From: Salinisphaera sp. LB1
GTDB lineage: Bacteria > Pseudomonadota > Gammaproteobacteria > Nevskiales > Salinisphaeraceae
DNA: 64,000 nt
NCBI RefSeq assembly: GCF_003177035.1
Contig: NZ_CP029488.1
Span: forward strand, 1,054,001 to 1,118,000
Direction: 5' to 3'
Shown in pieces: positions 55,785 through 64,000 of the stretch. The position numbers and the translations under genes were made by a program. The notes beneath the pieces are model-generated. The model was not told where the DNA came from, made no database searches, and saw nothing but the letters and a program-made list of their open reading frames with translations. Positions within the stretch are counted from its first letter, which is position 1; every line of letters starts with the position of its first letter.

Positions 55785-57329
55785 TCAGGCGGTCTCGACC
55801 GCAGGCGACGACGACAACGTGGCGTAGTGCATGACTTTTTCCTGATTGGCATCGGCGGCATCGAGCACCGCGGTCAACCGGCCCTCGCACATCACGGCAA
55901 TGCGGTGCGACATGCGCAGCACCTCCGGCAGCTCCGACGAAATCATGATGATCGACTTACCCTCGGCCACCAGATCGTTCATCAGCCGGTAAATCTCTTC
56001 CTTGGCGCCGACATCGATGCCGCGGGTCGGCTCGTCGAAGATCAGAATGTCGCAGCCCTTGAGCAGCCACTTGGCGATGACGACCTTCTGCTGGTTGCCG
56101 CCCGACAGGTTCTTCACCGGCTGACGGATCGACGGGGTCTTGATGCGCAACGACTCCACCAGTTGCCGCGAACGCTCGGCCATCGGCCGGTCGCGCACCA
56201 TGCCGCCCGCAGAGAACAGATCGGTGACGGTGCCGAGCGTGATATTGAATTTCACGTCCTGCTCGAGCAGCAGGCCGAGCCGCTTGCGATCCTCCGACAG
56301 ATAGCCGATCCGATGCTTCGCCGCCTCGGCCGGGCTGCCGATGCGAATGGTCTGGCCGCGCAGGGAAATCGTGCCGGACTCGATCCGGTCGGCGCCGATC
56401 AGCGCGCGCGCCACTTCGGTACGCCCGGCCCCCATCAGCCCGGCAAAGCCGAGAATCTCGCCCTCGCGCAGATCGAAGGACACGTCCCGCAGCAAGCCGC
56501 GCGTCGACAACCCTGCCACCCGCAGCAATTCGGCGCGGTCGGGCCGCACATGCTCGGGCCGATGCGCGCCGGAGACCGAGCGTCCCACCATCATGGCGAT
56601 GATTTCGTCCATGTCGGTGGTCGCCACCTCGCGCACGCCGACGTTCGCGCCGTCGCGGATCACCGACACCCGGTTGGCGATCACCTTCAGTTCTTCCATG
56701 CGGTGCGAGATATAGATCACGCCCATGTCCGGCGTCATGAAATGCCGGATCAAAGCGTGCAGCAGTGAGACCTCGTTGTCGTTCAGTGCCGCCGTCGGCT
56801 CGTCCATGATCAGGACTTTGGGTTTTTGCATCAGCGCCTTCGCGATCTCGACCATCTGTTGATGGGCGACCGTCAGGTCACCCACGATCTGGCGCGCCCC
56901 CAGCGGCAGCTGCAGTTCGTCGAGATGGGCCTGGGCCCGGCGATTGAGCGCGCGGTGATCGAGCCAGCCCCAGCGCCGCGGCTCGCGGCCGATGAACAGG
57001 TTCTGGGCCACGGTCAGATGCGGAATCAGGTTGAATTCCTGATGGATGATGCCGATGCCACGGGCCTGGGCATCGGCCGGGCCGGTGAGATGCAGCGTCT
57101 CGCCCTCGAGCACGATGTCGCCGGCATCTGCGGTGTGGATACCGCTGAGCAGCTTCATCAGCGTCGACTTACCGGCCCCGTTCTCGCCGGCCAGGGCCAG
57201 GACCTCCCCCGGATAGAGCTCGAGATCGACGCCGGACAAGGCCTGTACGCCGGGAAAGCCCTTGCTGACACCGCGCATCGACAGCAGCGGCATGGCACCC
57301 GCCGTATGCGCTGCGGTCGATGACGTCAT
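55785..57329 (-). CDS. Sugar ABC transporter ATPase (RbsA family, two ABC domains)
   Basis: Fused double ATPase of 514 residues. The first domain has LAGENGAGKSTLMKLLSGI near 51, the signature LTVAHQQMVEIAKALMQKP near 156 and Walker B LIMDEPTAALND near 178. The second domain has a degenerate P-loop, FAGLMGAGRTEVARALIG near 300, with signature LSGGNQQKVVIAKWLL near 407 and ILIFDEPTRGIDVGAK near 427. One competent and one degenerate site is the carbohydrate importer norm. ATG 57329 has AAGGAG 6 bases upstream; the open frame upstream is not used. First gene of the leftward importer-lactate unit. Confidence 0.95.
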   Translation of the reverse strand: MTSSTAAHTAGAMPLLSMRGVSKGFPGVQALSGVDLELYPGEVLALAGENGAGKSTLMKLLSGIHTADAGDIVLEGETLHLTGPADAQARGIGIIHQEFNLIPHLTVAQNLFIGREPRRWGWLDHRALNRRAQAHLDELQLPLGARQIVGDLTVAHQQMVEIAKALMQKPKVLIMDEPTAALNDNEVSLLHALIRHFMTPDMGVIYISHRMEELKVIANRVSVIRDGANVGVREVATTDMDEIIAMMVGRSVSGAHRPEHVRPDRAELLRVAGLSTRGLLRDVSFDLREGEILGFAGLMGAGRTEVARALIGADRIESGTISLRGQTIRIGSPAEAAKHRIGYLSEDRKRLGLLLEQDVKFNITLGTVTDLFSAGGMVRDRPMAERSRQLVESLRIKTPSIRQPVKNLSGGNQQKVVIAKWLLKGCDILIFDEPTRGIDVGAKEEIYRLMNDLVAEGKSIIMISSELPEVLRMSHRIAVMCEGRLTAVLDAADANQEKVMHYATLSSSPAVETA

Positions 57330-57562
57330 GTCTACTCCTTGTTTAGCACGGCTTGTCTGGAACGGCGTATCCGTCCCTGGCGACTTCCGTGTCGATGGCA
57401 TCGCGGGCCGGCCGACGCGTCTGTGCGTCAGTTGCCGTGCGGAACGCCTCCTGTCTTCGATTGAAGCAAACGTCCAATGGCCTGACCTTTATACGTTAGT
57501 GGCACGTTCGATCCTCGACTCGCGGTTTTGCCGCGCTCGGAGCCGCCGGCACCGGCGGCGCC
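57330..57562 (-). promoter_or_regulatory. Importer control region with a candidate GntR half-operator
   Basis: 233 bases between rbsA-like and the regulator gene. TGGCCTGACC at 57478-57487 is identical to the centre of the perfect operator at 58411-58435, here with a degenerate surround (CAA before, TTT after). It is about 150 bases upstream of the ATPase ATG, a plausible regulator site for the importer unit. Confidence 0.5.
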
Positions 57563-58321
57563 TCATTCGGAAAAGAACACGCCGAGCACGTGATCCAGAT
57601 GTTTTTCCATCGCCTGGCGGGCGCCGGCTTCGTCGCCCGCCTCGATGGCCGACACGATCCGCTCGTGATCCGTCTGCGAGCGGTTCCACATCCGGTTTTC
57701 CATGTAGTAGGCCTGCAGCCGGCGGAACATCACGCCGTATTGATGACCCAGCAGATGCTTGATGAGCAGGGCATAGGCGGCGTTGTTCGAGGCCTCGGCG
57801 ATGCGGATATGCAGCAGCCGATCGCCGACGAAGCGATTGCCCCCGGGCTCGCGGTTGTCCTCGATGTTGCGATCCAGCGCCTCGCGCAATGCCGCCAGAT
57901 CATCGGCATCGGCGTTCACGGCCGCGAGCGCGGCGGTTTCCGGTTCGATGTGGCGCCGCGCCTGAAGCAACGCGAACGGCGGGATCTCCTCGTCGAGGTT
58001 GAGCTCGACCTCGCTGGCGAATTCCGGATCGATCCGCCACGGCTCGCTCCGGGCCGCCGCCCGCATCACCGGTTCGGCCGAGGCATGGCTCGAATCCAGC
58101 ACCACCACGCCGTGACCGACGCGAACCTCCACGTCGCCGACCACTTCCAGCGCGATCAGCGCCTCGCGTACCGAAGCCCGGCTCACGCCCAGCTGCTGCG
58201 ACAGCTCACGCTCCGGCGGCAATCGGGTGCCGGGCGGGAACTCGCCGTCACGGATCAGCCGCTGGAGCTGATCGGCGATCTGGCGGTACAGGCGGGTTGA
58301 ACGGACAGCGGCGATGGGCAC
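57563..58321 (-). CDS. FadR-subfamily GntR transcriptional regulator
   Basis: Regulator of 252 residues from a GTG start. The N-terminal winged helix-turn-helix is LYRQIADQLQRLIRDGEFPPGTRLPPERELSQQLGVSRASVREALIALEVVGDVEVRVGHGVVVL near 11-75. A C-terminal FCD ligand-binding domain follows, with metal/ligand His and Asp residues in FVGDRLLHIRIAEASNNAAY near 170-189 and DHERIVSAIEAGDEAGARQAMEKHLDHV near 218-245. FCD domains bind carboxylates, so L-fuconate or a keto-deoxy derivative is a sensible effector here. Located between the two divergent fucose units, it is the likely local repressor. Confidence 0.9.
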   Translation of the reverse strand: MPIAAVRSTRLYRQIADQLQRLIRDGEFPPGTRLPPERELSQQLGVSRASVREALIALEVVGDVEVRVGHGVVVLDSSHASAEPVMRAAARSEPWRIDPEFASEVELNLDEEIPPFALLQARRHIEPETAALAAVNADADDLAALREALDRNIEDNREPGGNRFVGDRLLHIRIAEASNNAAYALLIKHLLGHQYGVMFRRLQAYYMENRMWNRSQTDHERIVSAIEAGDEAGARQAMEKHLDHVLGVFFSE

Positions 58322-58410
58322 GTGACGGCTCCGGACACGGAATCAGACAAAAGTTCGAGCCCAAACCGGCATCGCGAAGATTGCCAGCGGCCCACGGTCA
58401 CTCTACGCTT

Positions 58411-58435
58411 GGCCTATTGGCCTGACCAATAGGCC
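58411..58435. promoter_or_regulatory. Perfect inverted-repeat operator of the GntR regulator
   Basis: Arms GGCCTATTGG (58411-58420) and CCAATAGGCC (58426-58435), 5-base spacer CCTGA. The core ATTGGcctgACCAAT has the TTGG-N-ACCAA design of FadR/LldR/PdhR-type operators. It sits between the regulator start and the first catabolic gene, 33 bases upstream of that ATG, so it can control both directions. Confidence 0.75.
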
Positions 58436-58468
58436 GTTGGATGTAGAGCAACTGCCGGGAGAGGTGCA

Positions 58469-59206
58469 ATGCAGCGACTGGAAAACAAGACGGCGCTCAT
58501 TACTGCCGCCGCCCAGGGTATCGGCCGGGCCACGGTAGAGCGCTTTCGCGCCGAGGGCGCGCGGGTGATCGCCACCGATATCGACATCGGCCCGCTGGCC
58601 GACGAAGCCGACATCGAGACCTACCAACTCGATGTCACCGACCCGGAGGCAATTACCGCCCTGGCCCTGGTGCTGCCGCCGCTGGATGTGCTGTTCAACT
58701 GTGCCGGCATGGTGCCGACCGGCGACATCCTGCATTGCGGACGCTCCACCTGGCAGCGCACCTTCGATCTGAACGTCACCTCGATGTTCGACATGATCCA
58801 CGCCTTCATCGGTTACATGCCCCCCGGCAGCAGCATCATCAACATGGCCTCGCTGGCCTCCAGCGTAAAAGGGGTGCGCGAGCGCTGCGCCTACGGCGCC
58901 AGCAAGGCCGCGGTGATCGGTCTGACCAAGTCGGTGGCCGCCGATTTCATGACCGCGGAGATTCGCTGCAACGCCATTTGCCCGGGCACGGTCGATTCGC
59001 CGTCGCTGCGCGAACGCATCGCCGCCCAGGCCGCCGCCGAAGGCCGCAGCGAGGCTTTGGTGCGCAATGAGTTCATTGCCCGTCAGCCCATGGCCCGGCT
59101 CGGCACTCCGGACGAAATCGCCGCGCTGGCCGCGTTTCTGGCTTCGGACGAATCCGCCTTCATCACCGGCACCGCCCAGCTCATCGACGGGGGCTGGGCA
59201 AACTGA
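58469..59206 (+). CDS. SDR dehydrogenase, probable 2-keto-3-deoxy-L-fuconate dehydrogenase
   Basis: Short-chain dehydrogenase of 245 residues. NAD motif TALITAAAQGIGRATVERF near 7-25, DIDIGPL near 36, NCAGMVPTGDIL near 76, catalytic Ser in SSIINMASLASSVKG near 118, and YGASKAAVIGLTKSVA near 139. In the pathway known from Xanthomonas and Burkholderia the corresponding SDR oxidises 2-keto-3-deoxy-L-fuconate to the 2,4-diketo acid. Being the gene next to the FAH-family hydrolase supports that step here. GGGAGAGG is 4 bases upstream. First gene of the rightward unit. Confidence 0.82.
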   Translation: MQRLENKTALITAAAQGIGRATVERFRAEGARVIATDIDIGPLADEADIETYQLDVTDPEAITALALVLPPLDVLFNCAGMVPTGDILHCGRSTWQRTFDLNVTSMFDMIHAFIGYMPPGSSIINMASLASSVKGVRERCAYGASKAAVIGLTKSVAADFMTAEIRCNAICPGTVDSPSLRERIAAQAAAEGRSEALVRNEFIARQPMARLGTPDEIAALAAFLASDESAFITGTAQLIDGGWAN

Positions 59207-59237
59207 CCGAACCTTCATCTGTTCCAAGGAGCCCTTT

Positions 59238-60080
59238 GTGAAACTGCTCAGATACGGCCCGCCGGGCCAGGAAAAACCCGGTGTAATCGATGCCGACGGC
59301 ACGATCCGCGATATTTCCTCGCTGGTCGACGATATCGCCGGTGACATGCTCGACCCGGACTCGCTCGACCGGCTGCGCCGGCACGATCTGACGAGCCTGC
59401 CGGCCGTCGATCCGGACACCCGCCTCGGCCCCTGCGTGGGGCGGGTCGGCAAGTTCATCTGCATCGGCCTGAACTATTCCGATCATGCCGCCGAAACCGG
59501 TGCCGAGGTACCGCCCGAGCCGGTGATTTTCAATAAATGGACCAGTGCGATCTGCGGGCCGAACGACGATATCGAGATCCCGCGCGATTCGCACAAGACC
59601 GACTGGGAAGTCGAACTCGGCGTGATCATCGGCCGCGGCGGGCGTTATATCGAACCCGGGGCGGCGATGGACCATGTCGCCGGCTATTGCGTGGTCAACG
59701 ACGTCTCCGAACGCGAATTCCAGCTCGAACGCAGCGGCACCTGGGACAAGGGCAAGGGCTGCGACACCTTCGGCCCGATCGGCCCCTGGCTGGTCACGCG
59801 CGACGAGATCGCCGACCCACAGCAGCTCGACATGTGGCTGTCGGTGGATGGCAAGACTTACCAGAACGGCAATACGTCGACGATGGTCTACGAGGTGGCT
59901 TATCTGGTGTCGTATCTGAGCCGCTTCATGAGCCTGCAGCCCGGCGACATCATCTCCACCGGCACGCCGCCCGGCGTGGGCGCTGGCCAGTCACCCCAGG
60001 TCTTTCTGCGCGCCGGCCAGCAACTCCGGCTCGGCATCGAAGGCCTGGGCGAACAATCCCAGCATACGGTGGACGCATGA
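59238..60080 (+). CDS. FAH-family hydrolase, probable 2,4-diketo-3-deoxy-L-fuconate hydrolase
   Basis: Fumarylacetoacetate-hydrolase family protein of 280 residues. GTG start with AAGGAG 7 bases upstream. Marks: MKLLRYGPPGQEKPGVID near 1, KFICIGLNYSDHAAETG near 73, PVIFNKWTSAICGPNDDIEIP near 95 (metal Glu side), DWEVELGVIIGRGG near 122, YCVVNDVSEREFQLER near 149 and GDIISTGTPPGVG near 237-249. It would cleave the diketo acid to pyruvate and L-lactate. That product fits the lactate oxidase gene nearby. Overlaps the dehydratase gene (ATGA). Confidence 0.88.
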   Translation: MKLLRYGPPGQEKPGVIDADGTIRDISSLVDDIAGDMLDPDSLDRLRRHDLTSLPAVDPDTRLGPCVGRVGKFICIGLNYSDHAAETGAEVPPEPVIFNKWTSAICGPNDDIEIPRDSHKTDWEVELGVIIGRGGRYIEPGAAMDHVAGYCVVNDVSEREFQLERSGTWDKGKGCDTFGPIGPWLVTRDEIADPQQLDMWLSVDGKTYQNGNTSTMVYEVAYLVSYLSRFMSLQPGDIISTGTPPGVGAGQSPQVFLRAGQQLRLGIEGLGEQSQHTVDA

Positions 60081-61357
60081 CCCGAATCGTCGACATGCGC
60101 GTCATCGACGTGCGCTTTCCCACCTCCGAGCAGCTCGACGGCTCGGATGCCATGAACCCGGATCCGGATTACTCGGCCGCCTATTGCATCCTGGAAACCG
60201 ATACGCCGGATCTGGAAGGCCACGGCCTGACCTTCACCATTGGCCGCGGCAACGAGCTGGCCTGTGCCGCGATCGGATCGATGCGGCATCTGGTGATCGG
60301 CCTCGATCTGGCCGATATCGCCGCCGACATGGGTGCGTTCTGGCGCCGTGTGACCGGCGACAGCCAGCTGCGCTGGATCGGCCCGGAGAAGGGCGCGATC
60401 CATCTGGCGACCGCCGCGGTGGTCAATGCGGTCTGGGATCTCTGGGCCAAGTCCGAGGGCAAGCCGGTCTGGCGACTGGTCGCCGAAATGTCGCCGGAGG
60501 ACATCGTGCGCTGCATCGATTTCCGCTACATGACCGACTGCATTACACGCGATGAGGCGCTGGCGCTGCTGCGCGAGCGTGAACAAGGCAAGGCCGAACG
60601 CATCGCCGCGCTCGAAGCCCATGGCTACCCCTGCTACACCACCTCCGCCGGCTGGCTCGGCTACAGCGAGGACAAACTGCGCCGGTTGTGCCAGGAAGCG
60701 GTCGACGAAGGCTACAACCACGTCAAGCTCAAGTGCGGCGGCAACCTCGATGACGACAAGCGCCGCGTGACCATCGCCCGCGAAGTGATCGGCGACCAGC
60801 GCGCGCTGATGATCGATGCCAACCAGATGTGGGAAGTCGACGAGGCCATCGACTGGGTCAACGAACTGGCCTTCGCCCGCCCCTGGTTCATCGAGGAACC
60901 GACCAGTCCGGACGACGTCGAAGCCCATCGTGCGATCAAGCAAGGCGTGGCCCCGGTGAAGGTCGCCACCGGCGAGATGTGCCAGAACCGCGTGCTCTTC
61001 AAGCAGTTCATGATGCGCGACGCGATCGACGTGGTGCAGCTCGATGCCTGCCGGCTCGGCGGCGTCAACGAAGTGCTGGCAGTGCTGCTGATGGCCGCCA
61101 AATACGAGTTGCCGGTCTGTCCGCATGCCGGCGGCGTCGGCCTGTGCGAATATGTCCAGCATCTGTCGATGATCGATTATCTGTGCTTCTCCGGCACCAT
61201 GGAAGGCCGCGTGACCGAATACGTCGATCATCTGCATGAGCATTTCGTCGACCCCTGCGTAGTGCGCAATGCGGCCTACATGCCACCCAGCGCGCCCGGC
61301 TATTCCGGCGAGATGAAAGCGGAGTCACTCGAGCAATATCGCTTCAAGGGCCACTGA
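60077..61357 (+). CDS. fucD: L-fuconate dehydratase (enolase superfamily)
   Basis: Mg2+-dependent dehydratase of 426 residues that turns L-fuconate into 2-keto-3-deoxy-L-fuconate. N-terminal: VIDVRFPTSEQLDGSDAMNPDPDYSAAYCILETD near 9-42, the family-specific opening. Barrel: GYNHVKLKCGGNLDDDKRRV near 214-233 with the KxK base; metal ligands Asp in MIDANQMWEVDEAI near 248, Glu in WFIEEPTSPDD near 272 and Glu in TGEMCQNRVLFKQF near 301; catalytic His in CPHAGGVGLCEYVQHL near 351. This wording matches the Xanthomonas FucD type well. Central gene of the pathway. Confidence 0.95.
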   Translation: MTRIVDMRVIDVRFPTSEQLDGSDAMNPDPDYSAAYCILETDTPDLEGHGLTFTIGRGNELACAAIGSMRHLVIGLDLADIAADMGAFWRRVTGDSQLRWIGPEKGAIHLATAAVVNAVWDLWAKSEGKPVWRLVAEMSPEDIVRCIDFRYMTDCITRDEALALLREREQGKAERIAALEAHGYPCYTTSAGWLGYSEDKLRRLCQEAVDEGYNHVKLKCGGNLDDDKRRVTIAREVIGDQRALMIDANQMWEVDEAIDWVNELAFARPWFIEEPTSPDDVEAHRAIKQGVAPVKVATGEMCQNRVLFKQFMMRDAIDVVQLDACRLGGVNEVLAVLLMAAKYELPVCPHAGGVGLCEYVQHLSMIDYLCFSGTMEGRVTEYVDHLHEHFVDPCVVRNAAYMPPSAPGYSGEMKAESLEQYRFKGH

Positions 61358-61366
61358 GCAACCCTC

Positions 61367-62209
61367 ATGATCATCGACGCGCATCAGCACTTCTGGCGTT
61401 ACGACCCGATCCGGCTGGACTGGATCGGCCCCGGCATGGAAGAGCTGATGCACGACTGGTTGCCGGTCGATCTGGCCGGTCCGATGGCCGAAACCGGGAT
61501 TGATCGCACCATCGCCGTACAGGCCACGGGCGACGAGGCGGAAACCGCCTTCCTGATGGAGCAGGCCGAGGCCGAGGACTGGATCGCCGGCGTGGTCGGC
61601 TGGGTCGATCTCGCGACGGCGGATGCCGACGAACGCATCGCCGACTGGCAACAGGCCGGCCCGCTGGTCGGCCTCCGCCACCCGATCGAAGGCGACCCGG
61701 CGCGCCTGGACGACCGCGCCTTCGATGCCGGCGTGGACGCCGTGCAGCGCCACGGGCTGGTCTATGACGTGCTGGTCAATCACCGCCAACTCGGCGACGC
61801 CGTCACCTTCTGCGCCCACCACGATCGACACACGCTGGTACTCGATCATCTCGCCAAGCCGGCGATCACCGGCAGCGAAGCCGACTTTGCCGCCTGGCGG
61901 CGTGCGATGGCCGAGCTGGCTGCGATGCCCCATGTCGCGGTCAAGATCTCGGGGCTGGCGACCGAGGCCCGGGCCGCGCCAAGCGAACCACCGGATATCG
62001 ACGGTATCCATCGGCATCTGGATACGGCGCTGGCACTTTTCGGCGAGGATCGGCTCATCTTCGGCTCCGACTGGCCGGTCTGCCAGTTGGCGATGACCTA
62101 CGGCGATTGGTTCGCGCTGATCGATGCCTGGGCCCGCGCCCAGGGCGCCGATTGCCACGCCAGGCTGCTCGGCACCAACGCGGCGTCGATCTACGCCCTG
62201 AATCTCTGA
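61367..62209 (+). CDS. Amidohydrolase-family lactonase, probable L-fucono-1,5-lactonase
   Basis: TIM-barrel amidohydrolase of 280 residues. MIIDAHQHFWRYDPIRLDWIG near 1-21 has the HxH and HFW signature of the COG3618 lactonases. LVLDHLAKPAI near 155, VAVKISGLATEA near 192 and LIFGSDWPVCQLAMTYGDW near 229 complete it. It would open L-fucono-lactone formed by fucose dehydrogenase. Nine bases after fucD. Confidence 0.88.
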   Translation: MIIDAHQHFWRYDPIRLDWIGPGMEELMHDWLPVDLAGPMAETGIDRTIAVQATGDEAETAFLMEQAEAEDWIAGVVGWVDLATADADERIADWQQAGPLVGLRHPIEGDPARLDDRAFDAGVDAVQRHGLVYDVLVNHRQLGDAVTFCAHHDRHTLVLDHLAKPAITGSEADFAAWRRAMAELAAMPHVAVKISGLATEARAAPSEPPDIDGIHRHLDTALALFGEDRLIFGSDWPVCQLAMTYGDWFALIDAWARAQGADCHARLLGTNAASIYALNL

Positions 62210-62989
<780 letters not shown>

Positions 62990-63075
62990 TCAACCGCTCT
63001 TATCGTCGCAGCGCGATAGCGATATCTTGAACCGCATGGTCACGCGGCCGCGACATTTCGGATATCGATGACGCC

Positions 63076-63783
63076 ATGAGCATCATGCATTTTTTCTTCC
63101 CCGACACCGGCGGCCAGGGCTGGCCTCAGATCGGCGAACTGGCGCTGGCCTTCGTACTGTCGTCACTGATCGGTCTGGAACGCGAGTTCCGCATGAAAAG
63201 CGCTGGCCTGCGGACCCACGCGCTGGTCGGCATCGGCGCAGCCTTGATCATGCTGGTGTCGAAATACGGTTTCGGCGATGTGACGGGCGGCGTCCATGTC
63301 TCGTTCGACCCGTCACGCGTGGCCGCTCAGATCGTTTCCGGCATCGGCTTCATCGGTGGCGGGCTGATCTTCGTGCGCGGCGATGCCGTGCGCGGGCTGA
63401 CCACCGCCGCGGTGGTCTGGCTCACAGCGGCCATCGGCATGGCCTGTGCGGCGGGCCTGCCAGTGCTGGCCATCATCGCCACAGCCGCGCATTTCACCGC
63501 CATTTATGTCTATACGCCCTTCAACCGCCGCGTGCTCAATCGCGACTTCGTAGTCCAGCTGACCTATCGTGTGCGCGAGGACGTGATGCACCGCGTGTTC
63601 AAGCGCTGTGCGGAACAGAAATTCACAATCAGCGATATCTCCATGCCCGATACGGCGAACGATGACGATACGGCCCGCGCCACCCTGCATATTCGTGGCC
63701 GCCAACCAAGTCAACAGCTCTACATCGCCCTCGGCGAGATCGCCGGGGTGACCTCGGTGCGCATCGAAAACGACGACGACTGA
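63076..63783 (+). CDS. MgtC/SapB-family membrane protein
   Basis: Protein of 235 residues. Four to five N-terminal helices (about 14-150) contain LAFVLSSLIGLEREFRMKSAGLRTHALVGIGAALIMLVSKYG, VAAQIVSGIGFIGGGLIFVRGDAVRGLTTAAVVWLTAAIGMACAAG, the MgtC signature. A C-terminal cytoplasmic ACT-like domain (about 155-235) follows. Members affect Mg2+ homeostasis, acid or low-Mg survival and F-type ATPase activity; here the physiological role is unknown. ATG 63076, single gene. Confidence 0.88.
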   Translation: MSIMHFFFPDTGGQGWPQIGELALAFVLSSLIGLEREFRMKSAGLRTHALVGIGAALIMLVSKYGFGDVTGGVHVSFDPSRVAAQIVSGIGFIGGGLIFVRGDAVRGLTTAAVVWLTAAIGMACAAGLPVLAIIATAAHFTAIYVYTPFNRRVLNRDFVVQLTYRVREDVMHRVFKRCAEQKFTISDISMPDTANDDDTARATLHIRGRQPSQQLYIALGEIAGVTSVRIENDDD

Positions 63784-63819
63784 TCGCCCAAGTCCTGCTC
63801 TTGCCGGAGAACCCAGACC

Positions 63820-64000
63820 ATGGAAACCAAGCCGCCGCTCCCTCCCTTCACGGCCGAAACCGCTGCCGAAAAAGTGCGCCTGGCCGAAGACGCCTGGAAC
63901 ACACGTGACCCGGACAAGGTCGTGCTGGCCTATACACCGGACAGCCGCTGGCGCAATCGCGCCGAATTCATCGACGGGCGCGACGAGATTCATGCGTTTC
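63820..64000 (+). CDS. NTF2-like (DUF1348-type) protein, partial
   Basis: First 60 residues only, cut by the right edge. [44 protein letters not shown] near 16-59 has the W..RD...[12 protein letters not shown] pattern of the SnoaL/NTF2-like DUF1348 family, small cone-fold proteins of uncertain function. It starts 36 bases after the MgtC gene with GGAGA upstream (63806-63810). Confidence 0.75.
   Translation, partial: METKPPLPPFTAETAAEKVRLAEDAWNTRDPDKVVLAYTPDSRWRNRAEFIDGRDEIHAF

Noticed and set aside
52908-56768. 1286-codon open frame on the plus strand
   Set aside because: It runs antisense through the lactate enzyme and the sugar importer genes, all of which have clear family motifs. Its translation is His/Arg/Gln-rich and repetitive, as expected of a high-GC shadow frame.

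Overview
The window is high-GC DNA with dense, mostly single-copy metabolic genes. Its gene content is that of a free-living, probably halotolerant or marine gammaproteobacterium. I would guess a Salinisphaera-like lineage, from gene content only and without any database search. Markers are a glucosylglycerate (compatible solute) cluster, a complete arn lipid A-aminoarabinose operon, a ColRS-like two-component system, MlaA, the Ivy lysozyme inhibitor and a DmdA-family demethylase.

Layout. 1-4.3 kb (minus): oppA-B-C-D peptide ABC transporter, with oppD cut by the window edge. 4.5-8.1 kb (minus): mnmG and a YdgA-like DUF945 protein. 8.4-12.8 kb: glucosylglycerate phosphorylase (+), Ivy (-), then gpgP-gpgS (-), which make glucosylglycerate. 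13.0-19.3 kb: a ColR/ColS-like two-component pair, a family 9 glycosyltransferase, a gamma-glutamylcyclotransferase-like protein (-), glycerate kinase and CorA. 19.3-23.9 kb: an island of visibly lower GC holding one 1269-residue SIR2-domain protein that resembles the solitary anti-phage sirtuin Dsr1. REP-like palindromes lie upstream and half of one lies downstream. 23.9-31.2 kb: mlaA with an overlapping alpha/beta-hydrolase lipoprotein, a renalase-like FAD oxidoreductase, type II NADH dehydrogenase, an OPT transporter and a small membrane protein.

31.4-34.4 kb (+): a polar amino-acid ABC transporter with an intrinsic terminator between the binding-protein gene and the first permease gene. 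34.4-41.4 kb (minus): a one-carbon cluster in the transcription order purU-folC-like-cysM-dmdA-like-metF-OpuAC binding protein. Together these could take a methyl group from DMSP or a related methylated solute onto tetrahydrofolate and oxidise it to formate. 41.7-44.9 kb: asd, a low-specificity threonine aldolase and a LURP-one-like protein. 45.1-52.6 kb (+): arnBCADTEF.

52.6-63.0 kb: a non-phosphorylative L-fucose catabolic locus. A sugar ABC importer and an L-lactate-oxidising flavoenzyme run leftward. A FadR-type GntR regulator sits in the middle, and five enzymes run rightward: fuconate-level SDR, diketo-deoxyfuconate hydrolase, L-fuconate dehydratase, lactonase and L-fucose dehydrogenase. 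The predicted end products are pyruvate and L-lactate, which explains the lactate enzyme. A perfect 10-bp inverted repeat between regulator and enzymes shares a 10-mer with the importer promoter region. 63.1-64 kb: an MgtC-like membrane protein and the start of an NTF2-like protein.

The observations I rate highest are the Dsr1-like island, the C1-demethylation cluster, the fucose locus with its paired operators, and a TTAA-N7-TTGA motif found upstream of both the glycosyltransferase beside ColRS and the arn operon.
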